Origin: Hemerocallis citrina
Taxonomy: Eukaryota > Streptophyta > Magnoliopsida > Asparagales > Asphodelaceae
Assembly: GCA_017893485.1 (NCBI GenBank)
Contig: CM030362.1
Location: 265,765,675 to 265,829,674 of the forward strand
Direction: 5' to 3'
Length of the DNA: 64,000 bases
Numbering within the stretch: position 1 is the first letter of the stretch; every line of letters starts with the position of its first letter. The notes beneath the pieces were generated by a model. The model did not search any database. It was not told the DNA's origin and worked only from the letters and a program-made list of their open reading frames with translations. Shown in pieces: positions 57,027-64,000 of this stretch. The position numbers were made by a program, and so were the translations under genes.

Positions 57027-57812
57027 ATGAAGCGGGCTCTTTCTCGCAGTCATGATAAAGCATTTTACGACTTCTTGAAATTGGAGGACATCAAAGCAAC
57101 GGCGAGAGGGTATTTTCGCGAGTTGAGGCAACTGCGGAAGCAACCTCGAGAGACTCATCTCGAAGGCGAGATAGAGTTGCTCCGTAAGGAGCTCATCGAT
57201 GTCGACCAAAGGAATAGCGAACTACTGGCGGAGGTTCGTCATTTGGAGGTAACGGTGAAAGAACATTCAGCGGAGGAAGAGGAGTTAGCTTCGAAGGTGG
57301 GGAAGATGATGTCCGAGCGCGATGAGTTGACGACAAGAATTGACAAACTGAGGAGGATCACCATCGACAGGGGTATCGAAGTGACTCATTTCCGTCGTAT
57401 TGTGGCCGACAGTACTAACGTTGCAGGCTCGTCTAAACTTCCTCGTTTCAAAGTATCAGCGGAGGGCGATATTCTGAGAGATAGGATCGTCGAGCTAGAG
57501 GAGGAGATCGCATCGCTGAAACCTCAACCCGTAAGGATCAATGTTCGCAGTACGTCGTGTACTCGCGAAGAGAGCGAAAGAGGAATCTCATTCTATGAAC
57601 TTGCAACTCGTTCGCCTGCCGTTAGGCAGAGCCCAGCTAACGCTCAGAGTGGTGTAGCTGTTTCGTCTAGTGGTGCCTCGGTTGGGGCCACAGCTAGAAT
57701 CAGCGGCGAAGGGGGGTCTCGCTTCGCTGGTTTAGAGTCGAGCTCAGAGGTAAGGCGACGCCGCCCTCGTGTGTCTCTGAACCGAAGCGTTCCCCTTCCA
57801 AAGAAGCGCTAA
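57027..57812 (+). CDS. Antisense ORF 2 of Tat element, coiled-coil protein
   Basis: ATG at 57027, frame open to TAA 57810-57812 (261 codons) and also open upstream to at least 56979, so an upstream exon is possible. The first 170 residues are a charged coiled coil (LEGEIELLRKELIDVDQRNS, LEVTVKEHSAEEEELASKVG, DELTTRIDKLRR). The tail is Ser/Arg-rich and ends RRRRPRVSLNRSVPLPKKR, a nuclear-localisation-like cluster. No enzyme motif was recognised. AATAAAAAAG at about 57881 may be its poly(A) signal. It is probably the second product or the 3' exon of the antisense gene; unlike most of the element it has no internal stop. Confidence 0.6.
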   Translation: MKRALSRSHDKAFYDFLKLEDIKATARGYFRELRQLRKQPRETHLEGEIELLRKELIDVDQRNSELLAEVRHLEVTVKEHSAEEEELASKVGKMMSERDELTTRIDKLRRITIDRGIEVTHFRRIVADSTNVAGSSKLPRFKVSAEGDILRDRIVELEEEIASLKPQPVRINVRSTSCTREESERGISFYELATRSPAVRQSPANAQSGVAVSSSGASVGATARISGEGGSRFAGLESSSEVRRRRPRVSLNRSVPLPKKR

Positions 57813-58040
57813 ACAAGTTGTATTATGCTCTTCAAGTTATTGTAAAACTCTGTTGTAGTGTTAGTCCTGTTTGGGTTCTTAATAAAAAAGTTTATTTTGC
57901 TTCCGATGTTCGAATGTTGCGTTGGCTGGTATTAGTTTAAGTATAACTCCTCCAACTTTTGACCACTACTTAAAATCAGAAGCAAATCTTCCTTCTTATG
58001 GGCGAACCACTTTTGGCTTTGCTTTATAGCGAGCTTAAGG
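57813..58040 (+). other. 3' flank of antisense ORF 2
   Basis: AT-rich trailer with AATAAA (about 57881-57886). No other feature. Confidence 0.4.
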
Positions 58041-58043
58041 AGT

Positions 58044-58660
58044 GGAGTCGAGCCAAGTGTTGGACTCCGAACTCGTCGTTAGAGTTTGTTCAACGGTTGT
58101 GGGAGCAATTCCGAATGGCGAACCCCTTCTAGCCCACTTAAGAGCGAGCCTGCGAAGAGGAGTCGAGCCAAGTGTTGGACTCCGAACTCGTCGTTAGAGT
58201 TTGTTCAACGGTTGTGGGAGCAATTCCGAATGGCGAACCCCTTCTAGCCCGCTTAAAAGCGAGCCTGCAAAGAGGAGTCGAGCCAAGTGTTGGACTCCGA
58301 ACTCGTCGTTAGAGTTTGTTCAACGGTTGTGGGAGCAATTCCAAATGGCGAACCCCTTCTAGCCCGCTTAAGAGCGAGCTTGCGAAGAGGAGTCGAGCCA
58401 AGTGTTGCTCCGAACTCGTCGTTAGAGTTTGTTCAACAGTTGTGGGAGCAATTCCGAATGGCGAACCCCTTCTAGCCCGCTTAAGAGCAAGCTTGCGAAG
58501 AGGAGTCGAGCCAAGTGTTGGACTCCGAACTCGTCGTTAGAGTTTGTTCAACGGTTGTGGGAGCAATTTCGAGTGGCGAACCTATTCTAGCCCGCTTAAG
58601 AGCGAGCTTACAAAGAGGAGTCGAGCCAAGTGTTGTGACTCCGAACTCGTCGTTAGGGTG
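58044..58660 (-). repeat. 115-bp tandem repeat array
   Basis: Five full copies and a partial one. The landmark GGAGTCGAGCCAAGTGTTG starts at 58044, 58159, 58274, 58389, 58502 and 58617 (spacing 115, 115, 115, 113, 115). It lies between pol and the antisense genes. Copies are nearly identical, suggesting recent expansion. Confidence 0.95.
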
Positions 58661-58830
58661 AAGAGTAAAAGCAGAGAGATACAAGCAATTTTACAAGTAA
58701 AATATGAAAAAACTTTCTTTATTGATAACTAATAGTTGGCTGCTTCTAAGTTGCGAGCCATTATTACAAGAGAGAAATAAAGAAAAAAATACAAGTAAAA
58801 GGAGAGGAACGGTTCGACATCCCAGAATAC

Positions 58831-60178
58831 TTAGAGAGACGTTAATGCTCTCTCTTGGTATTTCAAAAGATGGTTGGCATTCCAAGTCCTAGGGATCTCT
58901 CTGCCTTCGAGGTCTTCTAGACGATATGTGCCGGGCCGAACTACTTTGGTGATCCTGTAGGGTCCCTCCCAATTTGGAGCTAATTTACTCTTCTGACTAG
59001 GAAAAGAGATTGCTAACTTTCGGAGGACCAAGTCCCCTTCTTTGAGGTCAGTAGGACGGACTCTCTTATTGTACGCCAACTTGATCCTCCTCCGATAACT
59101 CTGTTGGCGGATTGACGCTCTTCCCGTAGCTCGTCGACCAAGTCTAAGTTTGCCCGAAATTCTCTGGCATTTTGTTCTTCTTCGTAGGCAAGAAGGCAAG
59201 GAGAAGGTATGCCGACTTCCAATGGGATCACAGCCTCGGACCCATAGGTGAGGTTGAATGGCGACTCTCCTGTGGGGGTCCGTTTCGTGGTGCGGTAGTT
59301 CCACAGCACGTTAGGGAGCTGATCGACCCATAAGCCTTTAGAGCACTTATTCAGCCTTTTCTTAATACCGGAGAGGATCTGTCGGTTAGCATTCTCCACT
59401 TGACCATTCGATTGTGGATGGGAGACGGAGGAGAAACGTTGTTGGATGGCGAGGTTTTCACATAGAGCTCGGAAAGAAGCCCTGGTAAACTGGGTTCCAT
59501 TGTTTGTTATGAGGACTCGAGGGACACCGAATCGGCAGATAACGTTCTTCCAGAAGAACTGAAGTACTTTGTTCTTGGTGATTGTGGCCAAGGGCTCAGC
59601 CTCTATCCACTTCGAGAAGTAGTTGATTGCCACGACTAAGAATTTGAGCTGGCCGGGAGCTGGTGGGAATGGCCCTAGTAAATCCATCCCCCACATTGCG
59701 AAAGGGATATGACTTGATAGGGAGGTGAGAGGAGCTTGTGGGAGGCGACGGACGTTGGAGTATTTCTAACAAGAGCTGCATTGCCGAACGTGGAGTTCGG
59801 CGTCTTGAAGGAGAGTGGGCCAGAAATATCCATAATTCAACACTTCCGGGCTAGGGATCTGGACCCTGAATGTGCCCCGCCGATGCCTTCGTGGAGCTTT
59901 TGCAGGGCGTAATCGGCTTGTTCCGGGGAGAGGCATCTCAAATAAGGCCTGCCGTCTACTTGTGTGAAGGAGCGCTTGTATAGAATGCCCTCGATAAGTG
60001 TGTATCGCTCTGCTCGGGTTCTCACTCGGCGAGCTTCTTTAGGGTCTTCGGGGAGGAGCCCATCCCTTAGGAATTCTACTAGGGGTTTCATCCAGTTATC
60101 TTGAAGCAGGACAGGTAGCGACTCCATCGAGTCGGAAGTTTCATCTTCTATACTTGGCTTCAGGAGCACCTCAGTCAA
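58831..60178 (-). pseudogene. Tat-type integrase
   Basis: On the minus strand: YTLIEGILYKRSFTQVDGRP and a zinc-binding remnant (about 60000-59840), then GMDLLGPFPPAPGQLKFLVV (first Asp, about 59690), SKWIEAEPLA, GVPRVLITNNGTQF and HPQSNGQVENANRQIL (Glu, about 59400). The second catalytic Asp of the usual ITDNG motif reads Asn (AAC, complement of 59502-59504). Stops and a frameshift occur near 59770, 59840 and 59070. The C-terminus, GDLVLRKLAISFPSQKSK to EGREIPRTWNANHLLKY, ends by 58831, in the usual Tat style. Confidence 0.92.
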
Positions 60179-60272
60179 GACGGTCTGCTCGAGACCTTGG
60201 AGGGAGGAGGAGGCTAGTTTGGAGAGGGCATCGGTCTGGGAATTCTCTTCTCGGGGGATTCGCTGGATGAGA
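60179..60272 (-). pseudogene. Tat-type RNase H tail
   Basis: The minus strand reads an RIPREENSQTDALSKLASS-like run toward the integrase, the end of the RNase H domain. It is interrupted at 60272 by the solo LTR; the rest of the domain is at 63698-64000. Confidence 0.8.
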
Positions 60273-63200
60273 TGTAATCCCTGTTTTCATTAATACGTAT
60301 TTTTAAAGTATTTTCCGTATTTAAAATCTCAGTATTTTATAATTATTTTCCCATAATTGATTTTATTGTTTAAACTATTTTTAGAGCCCAATTCTTTAAT
60401 GTAAACCCAAGTTGTATTTTGGTTTTATTAATTGTTAATATGAGCCCAAGTTTACATTTTGATTTTACTATCTAATTAATGTGAGCCCAAACTGTATTTT
60501 TATTTTATTATGTATTAATTCGAAGCCCAACTATTTACTTGTTATTTTAAGCCCAATCCCTTATTCTGTTTTATTTTATTATTATATTTAATTTGAGCCC
60601 AAAAGATCAGCCCAAAATCCTAATTATTTTATTTAAACATCTCGAGCCCATTTATTAAAGCCCACTAGACCCAATACCCATATATTGTACAGATTTGTCA
60701 CACACCTATCCCCATACAATACCTTTCCCTATACAATTTTCCACACCCCCACTTTTCTGTCCCGTACTCCAACTCCTCCCCACTCCTCAATAACCGTACC
60801 AGCACTTTCCCCATACTCTCATAACTACCTCCCAGTTCTAACCCCATTATTTTAATTATTTTAAAACCCACCCCTACCCGGTTCATTCTCTCGCCCCCTC
60901 TGTTCTTCAACCAAAACAACAAACCCAACCGAACTCTTCTTCCTCCTTCCTCCATCGATCAACTCCCGTTCGAACCCACCGTCGCGCCACTCCTCTCCAC
61001 CGACGCGCCCCTCAGTCGACTCCACCATCCCGCATCTTCTTCCCCACCTCCTTCCGCCATTGCCAACTCGCCTCGAGCTCGTCGACAGCCGCACCTCACC
61101 ATCGAAGCTCTGCCTCCCCCCGACAGCACCTCGTCTTCCTCCTTCGCTCAACTCCGCCAACGCCTCCGCCTTCTCCCTTCGTCGACTCCGTCCCTCTTCC
61201 TCAATCCTCGAAGCTTCGCCGCCAGCCTCCTCTTCTTCCTCGTCGACACAGCGACGCCGCGTCGCCATTGTTGTGCCGCTCACATCGATCAGCCACCAGT
61301 GCCGCCCATTCCCTTCCTCTGCGCGTCGCCCTCCTGAACGCGCCGCCCGTTGCTGCCCCCACTCTCGCCCAGCCTCAGCTTCGCTCCCCGTCGACGTGCC
61401 GCCTCCGCCATCGAAGCCATCCCCGTCACTCAGTCGCGAGCGCCTTCCACTCGAGCCCAGCCTTGCTCCACTTCCGTCGAAGTCAGCACCACCAATCGAG
61501 CTCGTCGCCGCTCCTCGACCTCGCCCCTACTCCTCGCCGCAACCCCGAGCGTCGCTCAAGTCCGCAGCCACCTGCGGCAGTGCTTCCGTCGACAGCCCCC
61601 CCCCTGCGGTGCTCTTCCCTTGACATTCCTCCAGTCGCGTCGCTGCTCCCACCAGTCGCTCGCATCCCCTACAATTCAGCCGCTCGCGCTCCCTTCTCCC
61701 TCTGTCGTCACTCAGCCGCCATTATTGCTGCTCATCTCCACCTCAGCCCGTCGCTCTTCCCGTCCGATCTCTGCCCCTCAACTTCCGCAGTCGCCCTCAA
61801 TCGCCACCCGCCCCGTCGCCGTTTCCCCTATTCTCCCGCGCGCTCTCCGCCCCCTCTCTCTCTTTTTCTCTCTCTCGCTGACGAATGAAGTGAAGAAGAA
61901 GAAGGGAACAAGGGATTGGGATTTGTTGCTGTTGTGTGGGTGTCGGGTTGATTTTTATTGGTGTTGGGTTTATTATATTGGTGTTGGGTTGTATTGGGGA
62001 TTGTGTGGAGTATTATACCGGTGTTTGAGTTGCTTTGTTTTGGAGTTGCTTTGTGAAGTTGTTGTTGGGAGTTTTGCTGTTGTGTTGCTGTTTGGAGTGG
62101 TTTGAAAGGGGTCGTTGCCGTTTGCTATTGGAAGTTGCTATTTTGGACTTTGGCGTGGCTGTCACAAATTATCTCGCACTTGTTCTGCTGTCCGGGATAC
62201 TGATCCCGTTATTCTCTCTCAAATTTCATCGTCGTCAAATACCAGGCAAGTGTCTCTTGTACAATTTTATTGTTCTAGTACAAGCCTTTGTAAAAATACC
62301 GCAAGTATATTATTATTTAACTCCAATTCGCATTCATAAGTCGAATTGATAACCATTTTCATACATAATCCGTATCCCGTATTCGTACAAGATCACGAAT
62401 ACTTTGGTGCCATGTCCGTTGCATGAACACGATACACACATATATACTATTATACATAATGTTGTGCATGAATTGCTTGTTATTAGGTTGCATGTTGTTA
62501 TAATATATATTATTCTTGATTAAGTGTTATGCATGCCATTAGTTGCATCATATGTTTTATAAGTCCTGAAATATGTTTCCTGCCTCGTATAAGTCTTGAT
62601 ACTTGATCTTGTCATGTTACCCTTGCCATGATATCTGTCCCTGTTGTTGCATGTAGTTATTGTTCATGTTTAATTGTAATTAAAAAGATAACAAGTCAGG
62701 GTTTAAAGGGAAAAGATTTAGTAGTGGGCAATATAGAAGAGCGTACTCTGACGGGGGCTCGTGGTTCCCCGATGCAAATTGCAAGTTGCAAATTGTAAAT
62801 TTGCAAACTTTATGTTCTATGTTTCACGCTACGTTACACTATGTCCACATTGCACGTATCTTGATACAAGATATACTTGACATGACTTCTGGATATGTTT
62901 CTCGAGTACGTGACCTATAGAATCCACCACGGTCTAAAACGTTCACTTGTTTGTGGATAGCAACCATGTGGTATGGGACACATGAAGTGCTACCTAGTTA
63001 GGTTAATAAAAGATATGACATGACACGTACACTTGCATGATCCGTTTACATGTTACATGGTTATGATGACTTGTTTACTTGTTTATATGTTACTCGTTCA
63101 TGTTGACACGTTTACTTGCTTACTCGTTTACATGTTACATGTTCCTATGGATTACTTACTTGTTCACATGCACGCTATTTGTTCCATGAGGTTTTGTTCT

Positions 63201-63692
63201 TGATTCTGTCACATGTTGTATTTGCTCTATTATATGATTTCTTGATTCTCTGTTCTTTCCTGCTTTTGTTTCATTCTATTTTTGTCCCGTAGCTTGTACC
63301 ACTTGCGGCCGTGACTTGCATTAACGGGTATACCTATTGTTTCTCTTCCTTGTAATAATATACTTGCAGGCCCAGATGGAGAACTACCTGGAAGGTGTTG
63401 CGAGCAGAGATTCTAGTCTTGTTTAGTTCTCATGTTATTTTAATTCATGTTTATTCATGTAATCTTTGTGTAATCGGCGGTGTTTGACCCGTAACTATGT
63501 TTCTTTCAGTTGTTGGTTATGTTCATGTAATATTCATGTACTTTGTTATCCTGTTGTGATTTTATATGTTATCGTGGTTGAAATTTTATCTGTTGTTGAG
63601 TTAATATACAGCTTATGAATGATGTATTCGCATCATTCGCTGAGCCTCAGTTACGTACCTGTGTTTCCGTATTCTGGGAGCGGGGCGTGACA
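60273..63692 (+). mobile_element. Solo LTR, 3.42 kb (family DE)
   Basis: TGTAATCCCTGTTTTC...GGGGCGTGACA with TSD TGAGA at 60268-60272 and 63693-63697. Same family as 11894-15283 but the opposite orientation. It contains a CT/GC-rich block (60880-61890), donor-like CAG|GCAAGT at 62246 and acceptor TTGCAG at 63369, conserved with the other copy. No coding domain; the long frames in the GC-rich block differ between copies. Confidence 0.88.
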
Positions 63693-63697
63693 TGAGA

Positions 63698-64000
63698 GCT
63701 TCTTCAAATAGGAGCCATGAGATTCCTGACCTTGGCTAGGTACTTAACCATTCGGTCATCTCGTGCCTTTGTACTCGCCTAGGACCTGATTACGACCGCT
63801 GAGAGTCGCTAAAATTCGGAGGCACTGCGCCCCTGCATTGCGAGACCAATTCCGAGGCGGCTATGGTACGAGGATCAGTGCTTCATATTCTGCTCAATTG
63901 TTAGAGGCCTTGAAGTTGTTGCGGAGGGAGTATTGGAGGATGAAATCATTTGGGCCGGCCAGAATGACCTCGGCTCTGCTTCCCTCGTTACAAGAGGATC
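63698..64000 (-). pseudogene. Tat-type RNase H, core fragment
   Basis: The minus strand reads GSRAEVILAGPNDFILQYSL, then FKASNN-stop-AEYEAL (stop TGA, complement of 63894-63896, where Glu is usual) and, in shifted frames, NQVLGEY and MVKYLAKVRNL. NNEAEYEAL with its acidic residues is the RNase H signature of Tat and related elements. The domain continues off the right edge. Confidence 0.82.

Larger units (their letters stand above)
51318..64000 (-). mobile_element. Tat-lineage LTR retrotransposon, 3' portion
   Basis: On the minus strand, from right to left: RNase H, integrase, 115-bp repeats, two antisense genes, 250-bp repeats, polypurine tract and 3' LTR. Antisense ORFs near the 3' end and tandem arrays in the 3' region are known features of the Tat group (Grande, Retand, Ogre relatives). 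The 5' half is outside the window. A solo LTR interrupts pol at 60273-63692. Confidence 0.85.

Noticed and set aside
60860..62105. Frames of 187-251 codons rich in Pro, Ser and Arg
   Set aside because: Composition of a CT/GC-rich LTR leader; no domain and not conserved with the copy at 11894-15283.

Overview
The window looks like repeat-rich nuclear DNA of a flowering plant, most likely a eudicot. It has nested LTR retrotransposons with plant-type primer-binding sites (initiator tRNA-Met and tRNA-Asp), a plant LINE, and plant MULE, hAT, CACTA and Helitron elements. The species cannot be named from the sequence. Only two segments look derived from host genes: the last exon of a probable oxysterol-binding-protein-related gene (2559-2735), and a processed copy of a cytokinin-activating LOG gene (27816-28475) that lies inside a retrotransposon.

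Layout. 1-2192: 5' LTR and gag of a minus-strand Ty3/gypsy element. 2193-3812: terminal exon of the ORP-like gene and its downstream DNA. 3813-17902: a LINE (two zinc knuckles, DUF4283-like domain, start of an endonuclease), split between its two knuckles by a gag-only Tat-type element (4340-15810, TSD GTTCT). That element carries two Mutator-type MITEs and a 3.4 kb solo LTR (11894-15283). 17903-45159: a composite Del/Tekay-like array, LTR-int-LTR-int-LTR. The first internal region has lost most of gag and all of pol and carries the LOG copy. The second has a decayed gag-pol with chromodomain. Two very long solo LTRs (20469-25314 and 36044-41825) sit in the array, and the second contains a hAT element. 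45160-46945: a fold-back MULE. 46946-51317: unidentified DNA, a CACTA end, an ATT/AT tract and two small Helitrons. 51318-64000: the 3' part of a minus-strand Tat element with a 616-bp LTR, a 250-bp tandem array, two antisense ORFs, a 115-bp array, integrase and RNase H, interrupted by a second 3.4 kb solo LTR (60273-63692).

Nesting order follows from target-site duplications that can be read directly. The LINE was hit by the gag-only Tat element, which was hit by the 3.4 kb LTR. The LINE was also cut by the Tekay-like array, whose first LTR and integrase were each hit by a 4-6 kb solo LTR. Nearly every element is dead, and many stops fit CAA/CAG/CGA to TAA/TAG/TGA changes as expected from decay of methylated cytosine.

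The most notable points are the intronless LOG copy replacing pol in an LTR element; a tRNA-iMet 5' fragment beside it; conserved GC-AG intron signals inside two families of giant LTRs; two antisense genes, one with introns, in the Tat element; and several unrelated repeats built from short perfect palindromes. Tandem-repeat arrays also occur inside several of the elements.
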